Origin: Amphiduros pacificus
Taxonomy: Eukaryota; Annelida; Polychaeta; Phyllodocida; Hesionidae
Assembly (NCBI GenBank): GCA_949316495.1
Contig: OX439000.1
Span: 74,034,570-74,098,569, forward strand
DNA length: 64,000 bases
Reading direction: 5' to 3'
Position numbers and translations under genes: made by a program. Below the pieces are notes generated by a model. That model was given only the letters and a program-made list of their open reading frames with translations, was not told where the DNA came from and searched no databases. Each line of letters begins with the position of its first letter. The stretch's first letter is position 1. Below are positions 44,851 to 56,878 of this stretch, one piece after another.

Positions 44851-46309
44851 CAAAAATGGACCTGTACCTTGTGAAAGCATCTCAAAAGAGATCGCGCATG
44901 AAATGTATAATTGAATTTCAAAAGACATTTCAAAACAGAAAATGAGAATGCCAAACATGTGTCAACTGAGAGGTCCCTGTAATTTAACTGCAAATGTTCT
45001 GAAACGACTATTTACAGTGTATTCCAGAAATAATGCTCATGTTGAGATATTTCAAATCAAACACAAAGTCAAAAACAAGAAACATTTAAAGATTAATTGA
45101 TATTTCGTGCAGAACTTTTTGGTACATACATAAACACATTATACAAGACAGGATTTGCATTGTCATGTCTTCGTCTTAATGAGATAATAAATACAATAAA
45201 TTATCTTAATATTTCCGTCAAGGTGAAAAGTGAAATTCGCCAAATAGTATGTTTACTCCAATGGACATAAGATATATCATCACAGAGAAATCTCTTGTGA
45301 TGAAGATCATAACCGTGGTAATATATTTTATTGCACACTACCACCGAATACATAGCTAGTCAAAGTAAATTGTCTGAAAGAGACAAAGAGATTGTCACGT
45401 GGGGCATGCTGGGAACTAAAATGTGAACAGATTGGCATGGTCCACATTAGACAAGGAAGTGTCCACCATTTAGCTCCTTGCCAGTCACAGTCATGTCAAA
45501 TCACCACCTCCATTTGTTAAGCCCGCCAGCCAATAGCTTGGTGGCTGATTGCTCATTTTATGAAATCTCCCCGTCACAAATCGTTGTGGAGACAGGGGTT
45601 CCAATAATGGTGTCAGAATCAGACGGTGGTGGAGAGGTGGGAGGCAGTAATGTTAGGGTCTAGGGGACCCTCTGGCTATGGCAGCCCCTTTCACATCATT
45701 CTCCTTGAGTCCTACCAGCCACCTCCACCAAGTACACACCACAATTACTTCAACACCTACTATTAATTTGCAGCCTAGCCTTATGAAATGAATGCCATTA
45801 ATAAGCAATCGATGTCAGCACCAAGAGTCAGCCCGCCAGGGGGACACCAAGACCTCCACTTCTTTCCTTAACATTCCCTACCTCTGAGACTGAAGACTGG
45901 GTTGGGAATTCATTCAATTTTGTCAACTGCACAAATTCAAGAAGTGCGGGCTGACAGGAAGCGGATTCATGATGTGTGTGGTGTAAGTACACTAAGAGAA
46001 ATAAATAAATAAAAGAATTGTTGAGTTTTGTGTTTTGTGGAAAGATTTTATGTTGTGTCAACCTAGAATCATTTGGAGCCGAAATTTGCTGAATTGTCTT
46101 GACTTTAGCCTTTAATGTAACATAGATTTGGGTCACAGAGTTTCCATACAAGTGCTCTTATACTTGGTTAAAAGTATGAATCAATGTAAGGTAACGGTAA
46201 GTTTTGAAACACAAAATATAAGGATTGGATGGCACAGAATAGAATATCCACACAGTAAGGTCATAAATATAGAAATAGCAACGTTACACATGGATTAACA
46301 ATCTTGTCA
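44851..46309. other. non-genic spacer
   Basis: An open plus frame at 45478-45663 (VADCSFYEISPSQIVVETGV) has mild protein-like composition but no supporting exon. Otherwise nothing recognised. Confidence 0.4.
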
Positions 46310-46410
46310 CTAACAACAACAACAACAAAAACAACAACAAAAACAACAAAAATAACAACAACAAAAATAACAACAAAAATAACAACAACAACAACAACAA
46401 CAACAACAAA
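46310..46410. repeat. (AAC)n-rich microsatellite
   Basis: AACAACAACAAAAACAAC-type run of about 100 bp. Confidence 0.95.
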
Positions 46411-46469
46411 TACTTGAACTATGTCTGCTCATGGTGCTTTTGCAGATATTATTTGCCATATAAGTGAGT

Positions 46470-46860
46470 CTTCAGTATAGATTTAAATCCGTCCAAAGAC
46501 TTACAGATTATCATTTGCAAGGGCACCATACATCTTCATATTAGTTCTGGGTAAGTCATATCCATTGTTGTTCATTGATCGGAGATTTTTTGGTCCCGAT
46601 TTAGGCTTTAGTAGTTGAGATATTGTGTACCTTCCATGTACGTAAGGCTATTTTAAAGTCTATCCTCGCTTCAACCAGGGGCCAGTGTAGCTCCATTCAT
46701 GGGCCTGCAATGTGAGCATGCTTTGTTATATTTCCGAGAACAACTCTTGCTGCAGCATTTTTCATTATTTGCAACTTGGCTATTTCACATCTTGGCAAAC
46801 CTGCTTAAAGGGAATTTCCATGGTCAAGTGTTGACGTAACAAAGGCATGAGCTAAATGTG
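46470..46860 (-). mobile_element. degraded LINE fragment (reverse-transcriptase C-terminal end)
   Basis: On the minus strand, pieces in two or more frames read AHAFVTSTLDHGNS, AGLPRCEIAKLQIMKNAAAR, ELHWPLVEARIDFKIAL and then DLPRTNMKMYGALA. These match the familiar LINE tail order (SRLDYCNSL, GLPxxxxxxLQxVQNAAAR, LHWLPVxxRIxFK, LxVPRxxxxxYGxxAF). At least one stop and two frame changes show it is long dead. Confidence 0.7.
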
Positions 46861-48043
46861 CCGTTTTTTTTTTATCCAAACAACCTATCATTAGTGATAG
46901 ATTTTTCACATGTAAAAAGCTCTTTTTTACATTTTTCTTTTATTTGTTGTTTTAATGTGTATTCTTTTAGTTCTACACCCAGATCTTTTACACTGTTAGA
47001 CTATCAGTTTTGGAATTATTCTTTGCATTTTGACTGCGGGGCCTTATTTCTAATATGGATTGAGGTGCTGCTTGAGTAATTCTCAAACAATTAATTTTAT
47101 TCATATTTTATTAGAAGCTAGAAATATTTTAATATACATGTAGATTTTATGCAGATAACATAAAGAAAATTATGTTTTTCTATCATATTGCAATATATCA
47201 CCTAGGAATGCCCCAGAGGGCCTAGAAGATCAGGTCCATTCTCACGTTTCCATAATAGCTCTAAGTCTAATTATATTTGATACTCGCTTAGTGTGGATTA
47301 TGAAATATAAAACAGTCTTTTGGCGGAAACATATCAGTAAATGAAGAGTCATTTTGCACGATGATGAGGTCGTTCTTGTTGATACAAATGTACGTACATT
47401 TATGTGTGGGTGTGTCGTCAAAAAATCTAAATAGTAGGCAAAAAGTATTTGAACTGCACGAGTTGTATCAACAATCTATCACCTTTATCAGATCAATAGA
47501 TTATGTATAAGGTGACAGACCAAGTAGACAGACCAATAAATTCAATCACTTTGATCGACAGAAATGACGTCATAAACAGGAAATGCTACTTGGCGGACCC
47601 TCGCATATTTGTTCATTTCTTTTATTACATGGCTGATTCAGAACAGTTTCGACCAATGTTTATTTTCCAAGTTGGACAATCCACTGAATGTTTCAAAAGG
47701 AGACCCACATATGTATTATATTGACAACTAGTCATTTCTGTATTCCTAAGGACAAAGACTAAGCTGGGAAATATTGTTGCTTCTCAAACAGACCCAAGTG
47801 CAGGGTTATCAGGACAGTGACACACACTAATGTCATCTGAGAGTTGCCCATTACGATCAGCTGGAGAAACTGTTGTGATATAAATCCAAGCTATAGTTAC
47901 TTTGTCCAGCCATTTCCTGGTGTCAAGTAATATGCTCATGTCAAGGTCATGCTACCTTGAAGTATTATACTTTGTTCATAGGTAAAATAGTTCACAAGAT
48001 CAGAACAATGAATTTCCATTGTGTGAAGAAACATAAGACCGCC
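46861..48043. other. non-genic spacer
   Basis: AT-rich. An open frame at 47503-47724 (YKVTDQVDRPINSITLIDRN) lacks splice sites or recognisable motifs. Confidence 0.4.
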
Positions 48044-48648
48044 AGGATGATTCACCTCCAGGATGATTCACCTCCAGGATATCTGACCTCCAGGATCTCT
48101 GACCTCCAGGATCTCTGACCTCCAGGATCTCTGACCTCCAGTATCTCTGACCTCCAGGATCTCTGACCTCCAGGATCTCTGACCTCCAGGATCTCTGACC
48201 TCCAGGATCTCTAACCTCCAGGATCTCTGACCTCCAGGATCTCTAACCCCCAGGATCTCTAACCCCCAGGATCTCTGACCTCCAGGATCACTGACCTTCA
48301 GGATCTCTGACCTTCAGGATCACTGACCTGCAGGATTACTGACCCCCAGGATCATCTACCTCCAGGATCTCTGACCTCCAGGATCTCTGACCTCCAGGAT
48401 CTCTGACCTTCAGGATCTCTGACCTCCAGGATCACTGGCCTCCAGGATCACTGACCTCCAGGATCACTGACCCCCAGGATCACCTACCTCCAGGATCTCT
48501 GACCTCCAGGATTTCTGGCCTCCAGGATCTCTGACCTCCAGTATCTCTGACCTCCAGGATCTCTGACCTCCAGGATCTCTGACCTCCAGGATCTCTGACC
48601 TTCAGGATCACTGACCTCCAGGATTACTGACCTCCAGGATTACTGACC
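48044..48648. repeat. 16-bp minisatellite, about 38 copies
   Basis: The unit is GACCTCCAGGATCTCT, with CACT or TACT endings and CCCC for CTCC in subsets. All units keep the 16-bp length, with an occasional CATCTACC variant. Confidence 0.95.
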
Positions 48649-49249
48649 TAATACATGGGATTAGATCAGTGAAAACAGGCGATGCTACTACGACTCTGTG
48701 GTGGATCCTGGAACCACCTAAGACCAAAAAAATGAATGGCCCAAATTAGCAAATTATTAATGATGGAATTCTCAACAAACCAAATTGTGTGGCGGTATAT
48801 TGAGTATCCATCCCACGAACCAAGAAACGTTAGGACCAATGTGCATTCGCCTAGGAAAGCCTCGTTGTCATATTCTCATATTTTCGTCTTTTGAAAGTTC
48901 AATATAAGGAACATGTTTTGTTAGCAGAAACAAACTTTACACTTTTTGTTCGGGTTTAACCATAAATGATATATGAGAAAGTAACGGTTTCATTTGGGAT
49001 TAAGAATTATGAAATGTTTTGGCAAAACAAATAATTCATTTTAATACATTACTTTACAGTTGTGCACACCATTCGCTCGTATTAATCATCCTTTCATATT
49101 ACAAAATGAAACTGGACAAAGTTTCTAAAATCAGAATGTGATGATGGAAAAACATATTCGATTCTATATGTTCTGACATGAATAGAGCTCAAACATTACC
49201 CCAATGCGAAGATCTCACATTTGTTTTCTGTTTGAAGTCGTTATTATTT
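48649..49249. other. AT-rich spacer
   Basis: Nothing recognised. Confidence 0.45.
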
Positions 49250-49558
49250 AGATTTTCTGTGTTTGCAAAAAAATGAAAACAAAAAAACAATTAAATGTTA
49301 TATGTAAAAAAAAATAATTGAATTCTTCTGAAGTGTATATTGCTCAATTCGACCACCAATATAAAGATTTCATCTTTTTTCGGTATTAAGTCATTTCTAT
49401 TATTCTATATTTTTCTCCATTTGCAATAAACAAATCAATTTATGTTTTAGAATTGCATATGACTGATACATAACCCCAATATTAAGATTTAACCTTCAGC
49501 ATGAAAATATTACTTTTCCCAACAGGGATTCGAACCCCTGACCTTTAGCATCGAAGAC
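49250..49558 (-). mobile_element. tRNA-derived SINE of a second family, left half split by the foldback element
   Basis: The minus strand carries GGGGTTCGAATCCCTG (B box) at about 49525-49540, then a body with TGAAGGTTAAATCTTAAT. Its tRNA A-box half (GTGGCTCAGTG) is now at 59461-59500, beyond the foldback insertion. The neighbouring copy at 59520-59835 shows the uninterrupted order. Confidence 0.7.
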
Positions 49559-49585
49559 TATGAGGGGCCATTCGGGTCATATTAG

Positions 49586-49773
49586 AACCAATCAGATTCT
49601 AGGAATAAGTATCTAGCGCGCAAGCATGCGCAGAACATGCTAGAATCTGATTGGTCCGTAGCGCGTTTCCGGTTTTTTGATTGGTTCCAAGCGCGTATCC
49701 GGTCTCTGACGTAACTATAGAACAGCCAATCAGAGCCCTTCTAACAAAATCCACTGAACGCCTCTCATTGGCT
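49586..49773. promoter_or_regulatory. cluster of five CCAAT boxes and a hairpin in the foldback terminus
   Basis: CCAAT or its complement occurs at 49588, 49650, 49680, 49726 and 49767. Four lie in full NF-Y-type contexts (AACCAATCAG, GACCAATCAG, AGCCAATCAG, AGCCAATGAG). CCAATCAGATTCTAG (49588-49602) and CTAGAATCTGATTGG (49640-49654) form a 15-bp stem. TGACGTAA (CRE-like) is at 49707. The right terminus keeps all of these. NF-Y binding is inferred from the motif alone. Confidence 0.5.
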
Positions 49774-50035
49774 GCTTCTGATCACGTGGTACAAAATGGC
49801 ATCAACAACACACTTTGCAGACAGGAATTTACAGAAATCTTCCCAATTTTGATGTATTTTCCACGTTTCGGAGCATGATAAATCATTAAATGATTCTCAT
49901 ATACATTGTTTAACTACGTGAGTTTACTTCATTGTTAGTTTTAAGGAGTGTCAGTCAGTTGTACACCCAATTTGACAATACTTTGCAGACAGGAATAAAG
50001 CTGAATTCTTTAAATTTTGATGAACTTCGTGGGTA

Positions 50036-50639
50036 CGGGCTGCCGAGTACTTTGCGCTCGCTAGTACTTTGCGCTCAGGGCCTTTCACATCCTGTTGGTG
50101 AAGTTTTGTATCCACGATTAAAAGTCTTTGATTTGTTTACAAATCCGGGCATCCATTGTTGCAAAATAATCCCAAGATCCATAGCGCGTCCAAGAACAAG
50201 GGATCATTATTTTTTATCTCCAAAAGTTATTGACTCTTTCATTGATTAAATCTGTGCAAATAATACGAAGAATGTACGTATATTTCAAGTATTACCGGCG
50301 GATTTTTTTCTTCTGAAACTTGCCATGTAACTTCCCAAATATATCATTGTAATTTGATAACAATTTTAAATTGTCTACATACTTTTAATTCGGCAGGATT
50401 CAGACGCAAAAAGACGAGCGCAAAGTGCTCCACCTGCTTAAGTTTGTGACCTCAAAAAGGCCTAACAAATGAGTGATGCTCCCTCTTCATCAGCGGGGCA
50501 TGGCAGACACTCGATAAGGCCGACTTCTGCAGCTCGAACCCAAGATGAAATGGTTAAAAATTTGAATGTTTATTTAGCTTTGTTGTTGATATATTGTCCA
50601 TTAGGTTATTATTTTGAGCGCAAAGTGCTCGGCAGCCCG
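50036..50639. mobile_element. nested 604-bp TA-flanked element (MITE)
   Basis: The ends CGGGCTGCCGAGTACTTTGC and their complement match over 24 bp with one difference, and TA flanks both sides (50034-50035 and 50640-50641). Removing it restores GTGGGTATGCCTTG, the order found in the other arm, which confirms the insertion. The TA duplication is that of Tc1/mariner-type elements. Not coding; GAGCGCAAAGTGCTC also recurs internally near 50415. Confidence 0.85.
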
Positions 50640-50954
50640 TATGCCTTGTTAATTTTTGACAAGTGTCAGTCAGTTTTACAACCACACCAATTTGCAGACA
50701 GGAATTTATTATAGTATTTTCAATTTTCAATGAATTTGACACGTTTTAAACAAGATAGAGATTTGATACTCATTCAAGAGTCATTGATAAACTATGTATG
50801 TCTTGTTAATTTTAACAAGTGTCAGTCAGTATTACGATTACAACCAATTTGACAACACTCAGATCAGAACAGCAGATTATATTCAGACTTCATATTTATC
50901 AATTAATATTTTGGTAAATATGTAATATTTTCTAGGAATGGGTATGGACAACCA

Positions 50955-51250
50955 GTGCATCACTCAACATCACCAGCTAGTATGAGCAGACGATCACCGT
51001 GCATCATTTAGTGTCACCAGCTAGTATGGGCAGATGATCACCGTACATCCCTCATCGTCATCAGCGAGTATGAACAGATAATCACCATGCATCACTCATC
51101 GTCACCAGCTAGTATGATCAGATGATCACCATGCATCACTCAACGTCACCAGCTAGTATGGGCAGACGATCACCGTGCATCACTCAATGTCACCAGCTGG
51201 TATGGGCAGACGATCACCATGCATCACTCAGTGTCACCAGCTAGTATGGG
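50955..51250. repeat. 44-bp minisatellite, left arm, about 6.5 copies
   Basis: The unit is GCATCACTCATCGTCACCAG followed by CTAGTATGAACAGATGATCA and CCAT. Two more copies are at 51484-51567. The complement of this unit forms arrays in the right arm. Confidence 0.88.
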
Positions 51251-51579
51251 TAGATGAATTACGTGAGTATACTTTGTTGTTAGTTTTAAGAAGTGTCAGT
51301 CAGTTTTACAACCAATTTGCAGACAGGATTTAAGTTGAATTCTTTCAATATTCAATTGATAAACTACGTGAATACAGCTGTTCATGACCCCTGTACATGT
51401 ATGTATGCCTTGTTGTTAATTGAGAAGTGTCAGTGATCTTTACGACCAATCTATATGTATTTGCAGACACAAATTTAGCACTGTGCATCACTCAACATCA
51501 CCAGCTAGTATGAACAGATGATCACCATGCATCACTCATCGTCACCAACGAGTATGAACAGAAGATGGTCACATTGGCG

Positions 51580-51880
51580 ACAAAGAGGATGTACATTGGA
51601 GACAAGCAAGATGTACATTGTAGACATGCAGGATGTACATTGTAGACCTGCAGGATGTATATTGAAGACATGCAGGATGTACGTTGTAGACATACAATAA
51701 TTTCTTCAGAGGAGTTTTTTTATGAACATTTGTTGAAAATGATGTTGAAGACATGCAGGGTGTATATTGTAGACATGCGGGATGTACGCTCTAGACATAC
51801 AGGGTGCACATTGCAGAAATACAGGGTGTATATTGTAGAAATGCAGGATGTATATTGTAGAAATACAGGGTGGGTGTATT
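51580..51880. repeat. 22-bp minisatellite, left arm
   Basis: AGGATGTACATTGTAGACATGC repeated in two blocks (51580-51700 and 51745-51880), the second with AAATACAGGG variants. Complement of the right-arm arrays at 54110 and 56040. Confidence 0.88.
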
Positions 51881-52324
51881 CTAGTTTTGAAGAAGAAAAT
51901 TTTATTTTGCCATTTGAAAACAAAATATTATCAGAATGGATGTACCCAACCTGAATTAAAAGTCTGTTTGTCTGCCCTATATTTGTTATCACAATAGAAT
52001 TGATACAGTTTTGCATAATATGTGGTATGTATTTTGGAAATGTGTAGTATGTATATTGAAGACATGTATGTATTTTGAAAATATCTAAATGTCTCCAAAA
52101 CAGATCTCACATGTCTGCATGTTTATCAAGCATAAATATAAAGGTTCACAAGTATTAATTGTATTTTTTGTTATAGTATTGCTCTGTGTCCAAGCTTTTT
52201 TGGCTAATGATGATAAGTCTCAATAATCAGTTTAAAGTGACTTACTTATGAGCCCTCCTGGGCTGGGTACTTTCAATTTGATGTTTTTAAATTGTTAATG
52301 ATAATTAATGTATGTATCTGTCAC

Positions 52325-52640
52325 CAGGTTTTTAGCTCTGCTGAGACTTTAGCTCACAGAGCTTTAGGAGTGGGGAAAATGTCTGTCCATCTGTCTGTCA
52401 ACATTTCTTTAAAATCTTCTTCCTCAAAACCACCAGTAATATATGTTTCATATTTTATATAGAGGTAGATATAGAGGTGAATATCCAGATTCCTTTACCT
52501 CGCAGAGCTTTAGGAGTGGGGAAAATGTCTGTCCGTCCGTCCACATTTCTTTAAAAATCTTCTTCTCCAAAACTACCAGTAATATATGTTTTATATTTTA
52601 TATAGAGGTAGATATAGAGGAGAAGATTCAGATTCCTTCA
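52325..52640. repeat. tandem duplication of about 146 bp
   Basis: AGAGCTTTAGGAGTGGGGAA to TATATAGAGGTAGATATAGA is present twice in succession. It lies in the central part of the foldback element. Confidence 0.75.
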
Positions 52641-54109
52641 AATCTTAGTGATTTCACTATTGACCTTAGTGCAGTGACCTTGAGGTCAAAATATTTTTTA
52701 ATGAGCATATCTCAGCAACCACTTACAAGGGGAAATTAAAACTTGGTATACAGAAATGTCTTATGTCATAGCTCAAATATTAATATTCATGAGCGCCCAG
52801 AGCTGTATGAAATGTGTAGTTGATTGTTGCTAAGTTACCAAAAGATATGACGTCACTATTTCATTGATGAATAGCCAAACCACCATTATGACGTCATTAC
52901 TCTGAACTACATGAAATAGTGCACCTTTGTACCATACCAAAGTAAGCTAAATAGGTAACATACTTCTGTCCAAAGGGGATCAATGTTGATATATGCACAT
53001 GAAAACGTCATTTATGACTAATCCATTAGCCAATAGCTGCTGCATTCGACCTCATCACTGCCGAGTGATACAAAAAAAGAAGTAAACAAAATATCATATT
53101 TCTCAAAATTTCTGCTTTTGAGAAGTTTTGCAAGTTAAATTACCAAAATTTAAGAACAGATGTACTCCAAATATTATATTATTTAGTTGAAACAGAGGGA
53201 ATTTTGATTAATGGTCTATATTTTGAGACACCGAACTTTCTTCAAAGTCAAAAATTACCAAATGGTGTCAAAAATTTACATTTATTTGAATCATTTTATT
53301 TACAAAAACACAATTTACTTGAGTTATAATTTTATAATCATATTGGTATTTGATGTGACAAATTTAATTGTGATGATTCCTATTTTTGAAAAAAAAATAT
53401 GAATCAAATCGATGATTATGAATCAAATCGATGATTATGAATCAAATCGATGATTAAACTTATGCTATCACTTGTGATAGCAAGTTGGATGTACATGTAC
53501 TGTAGCAGAAGTTCAATTTTCCACAATTTAGAGCAAAATTTAGCTTGAAATACTATTGATAAGCATTGATTAAATACTTGAGTATGCAATGTTATCAATT
53601 TTAAGTGCTGTCAGTCATTTTACATTCCACGTTATTAAACATAAAATTCTCAGATTTTTAGGAACATAGTATTTTTTTTTTATATCAATTTTTGAATCTC
53701 CTTATTAGTGAGATCCCCTAGAAAGATTAGGCTGCTTTTAGGGACAAATATTTGTTTAAAATTTGTATTCATGAAGCTTGGAAAGTAGAGGAAAATAAAT
53801 CCCATTATTAACTGGATGTTATCTGAAAGTGATGCAAAGTAAGTGGTGATATTTATTCTCTTGTGGTGTAAAGAAGTCGGGGGAAAAACAAAATTTAAAC
53901 AAAAACAAGGTTGTATACCAAATGGAAATATTTATTAAGAAAATATAAATTGTGTACTATTCATAATTTTAACCAAGCATATTAAAATTATATTCATATC
54001 TGTGAGATAGACCTCACACTGTTCTTAACTCTCCCTTTTTTGATCAATTAAATCTTGAAAGTGACACCATATACCCACTGCAATTTTATATTCAATGTCT
54101 CCCATTTAT
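52641..54109. other. central part of the foldback element
   Basis: AT-rich, without a coding region. It holds a three-copy 19-bp repeat GAATCAAATCGATGATTAT (53401-53458) and a last left-arm-type subrepeat (TTTTAAGTGCTGTCAGTCAT) near 53600, which places the arm switch between about 53640 and 54110. Confidence 0.5.
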
Positions 54110-54312
54110 AGTGATGGTACATCCTATACATTGTACATCCTGCATGTCTACAGTGTACATCCTGTATGTCTATAATATACATCCTGCATGTCTACAGTGT
54201 ACATCCTGTATGTCTACAATATACATCCTGCATGTCTACAGTGTACATCCTGTATGTCTACAATATACATCCTGCATGTCTACAGTGTACATCCTTTTTG
54301 TCTACAATATAC
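54110..54312. repeat. 22-bp minisatellite, right arm, about 9 copies
   Basis: TGTACATCCTGCATGTCTACA repeated with TATACATCCTGTATG variants alternating, giving a 44-bp two-unit rhythm. Confidence 0.9.
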
Positions 54313-55049
54313 AAAAATAACAAAACAGTATGTTCTTACAAATCTGAGAATTTCATGTTTAATAACAATAACATGATCAATTGATGGAAACTTTGCAATA
54401 AACTTATGTTCTATATATTTTATTTGAATAGGTAGATCATTTTTTCGTGAGAAATTGACAACATAATATAATATCATAAAATAAATTAGCAACATCCAAT
54501 TTGCTAGAGCTCAACCTAATATGTTTATCTGAGATTAATATCAAATTTGGTTAGTTCATCTCTGCAATATACATCTTACATGCCTCCAATATACATATAT
54601 CTTACATGCCTCCAATATACATATTACATGGATATTGGTAGAAATTCAGGATGTACATTGTAGACGTGCAAGATGTATATTATAGACATGCGAGATGTGT
54701 AAGCATATATGGGTGTATGCTACTTTTGCTAATTCTAAAAGAAAGATGTAAATATCAAATAAAATTTTTGTCATTTAAATTTATTGCTTGTTCTTGTTGC
54801 GTATATGCTTAAGCATTTTAAACACTTGAGAAAAGCACATTGTGAGACATGTACTTCTTGCACTAATGCATAACAATAACTACTTACTGGTGCGCCTTAA
54901 CGCACCACCCACCCTGTATTAAGTTGTATTGCAGTCATTGATTCATGGTGATGGTTTTTTTTATTTATTAGTACATTTACCATTCACTCTGGGTAAAAAA
55001 TATCAAATGGGTGCTATTCCTGGTCTGTCCATACCAGCTGCTGATGTTG

Positions 55050-55235
55050 TGTGAAGCACGGTGACTGACGGTCAGTACTATCCGGTGATGTGAGGGCACA
55101 GGTACTGATTATCAATATCTATTCCTAAAAAAAGATGATATTTCATTTTGGGTGATATCATAACATTTGCAGCATCTTATATTATCATATTAACAAAAAA
55201 AACTTAGATTATTACTTATGAGCTAATTCCACTGA
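55050..55235. repeat. right-arm module, copy 1
   Basis: GGTGATGTGAGGGCACAGGT, ATATCTATTCCTAAAAAAAG and ATAACATTTGCAGCATCTTA follow the same order as in 57540-57690 and 58560-58710, so the right arm grew by duplication of about 1 to 2.5-kb blocks. Confidence 0.6.
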
Positions 55236-55629
55236 ATTTGAGTCTGCAAAACATATAATTTGGCCCTGCTCTGTCATTTCTTGGCCAATTTACATCATTG
55301 ACAACTTTATCATCTACATCTACATCTATAAGTTTACTCAGCAAAACCAATTGGCATCCCGCCGAGAAACTTGAGCTATTGAGCTCTGCTCTTCAAATAT
55401 GCAAGTCAGATTAACAATATATTAATTTTCATCTTTCGGCATAGAAGAGTAAATTTGGCTGCAACCTTGATTCAAACCTTGTGTTCATTTGGGGTGGTTT
55501 AGCTTAAGACCCATATTTTCCATTAACTCCAAAACATGTATGTTGAGCCAAATTAGGAAATGTTAGTTAAAAGTGTATAAAACATTTTTTTATGTTCTTC
55601 TTTCACAATATGTGATATCTTATCATACT

Positions 55630-55775
55630 AGCTGGTGACGTTGAGTGATGCATGGTGACCATCTGCACATTCCAACCTGTCCTAATACACATCCTAACCT
55701 ACACCAATACACATCCCAACCTATTCCAATACGCATTCCAACCTATCCCAATACACATCAAAACCAACATCATAA
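55630..55775. repeat. 22-bp minisatellite, right arm, short
   Basis: CAATACACATCCCAACCTATTC-type units, about five, following a single 44-bp-type unit (GACGTTGAGTGATGCATGGT). Confidence 0.8.
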
Positions 55776-56039
55776 TAGCTCATAATTGTTTAAATACATC
55801 TTGTCATACTGTAAATTCAAGCACATTTTTTTCAACAAAATATCTTGATTTTAGCATAACATATCATGCAACCCCTTTCACACAGGTTATGACCTTCTGA
55901 TATCTAATATAAGTGAATTGGTTTTTTGCAGACTTAGAAAATATAAAAAAAATGACTATACAGAAAACAAAAATGAAATCTTCAAATTGGGAATTTTTTG
56001 ACATGCATATCTGTCAAATAAATCCCAATATCAAGATTA

Positions 56040-56496
56040 CACATCCAACATGTCTACAATACACATCTAACATGTCTACAATACACATCCAACATGTCTA
56101 CAATACACATCTAACATGTCTACAATACACATCTAACATGTCTACAATACACATCCAACATGTCTACAATACACATCTAACATGTCTACAATACACATCC
56201 AACATGCCTGCAATACACATCCAACATGTCTACAATACACATCTAACATGTCTACAATACACATCCAACATGTCTACAATACACATCCAACATGTCTACA
56301 ATACACATCCAACATGTCTACAATACACATTCAACATGTCTACAATACACATCTAACATGTCTACAATACACATCCAACATGTCTACAATACACATCCAA
56401 CATGTCTACAATACACATTCAACATGTCTACAATACACATCTAACATGTCTACAATACACATCTAACATGTCTACAATACACATCTAACATGTCTA
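56040..56496. repeat. 22-bp minisatellite, right arm, about 21 copies
   Basis: ACATCTAACATGTCTACAATAC, with CCAAC, CTAAC or TCAAC subtypes in a partly regular order. The open frame across it is a repeat by-product. Confidence 0.95.
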
Positions 56497-56878
56497 CAAT
56501 AATGTATTTTGAAAAGCCCTGCAAGCTATGAGTTTCTATTTTGTCAATGATACAGCTGGGAGTGTTGTTAATAGTGTCTGGGACTGAATATCTGATATAT
56601 TTTCTAACATATTCATGTATAATTAAAGGGCCTCTCATTTCTAGTTCATTTCTTGTACTGTGATGATGTATTTCATTTATTTGTATCAAAGGCAGCTTTT
56701 GTAAATAAGATGGAAGTAAATTGTTTTTGAATTTATAATAAAACTTCAATTCTTGCAGTTTCAGGATATGATCAATTCTAAGCAATTTGAGTTCTTTAAA
56801 GATTGGCTCAGTGTGAGCATTATATTTTCCTAATTTAATTATTCTAACAACTTTGTTACAAGTTACAACAAAAATATG
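56497..56878 (-). mobile_element. LINE fragment cut off by the 22-bp array
   Basis: An uninterrupted minus-strand frame of about 125 codons reads NKVVRIIKLGKYNAHTEPIF, KELKLLRIDHILKLQELKFY, YKFKNNLLPSYLQKLPLIQI and on to IRYSVPDTINNTP and LQGFSKYI. This is the C-terminal region of a non-LTR reverse transcriptase polyprotein. It stops matching exactly where the minisatellite begins. No stop or frameshift in this length suggests a fairly recent insertion. Confidence 0.85.

Larger units (their letters stand above)
49559..50860 (+). repeat. foldback left terminal inverted repeat (contains a nested insertion)
   Basis: Without the nested 604-bp element it is about 700 bp and pairs with 58768-59454. 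After the first 269 bp it is built from loose direct subrepeats around TTTGCAGACAGGAATTTA and AAGTGTCAGTCAGTTTTACA. Confidence 0.8.

Noticed and set aside
45478-45663. 61-codon frame ending ESDGGGEVGGSNVRV
   Set aside because: No upstream exon and weak splice context; left unannotated.
49505-49552. tRNA gene
   Set aside because: Only a B-box half is present. The A-box half is 9.9 kb away across an insertion, and the neighbouring copy has a degenerate head and SINE body.
55913-56466. NMSTIHIQHVYNTHLTCLQY-type frames
   Set aside because: Translation of the 22-bp minisatellite.
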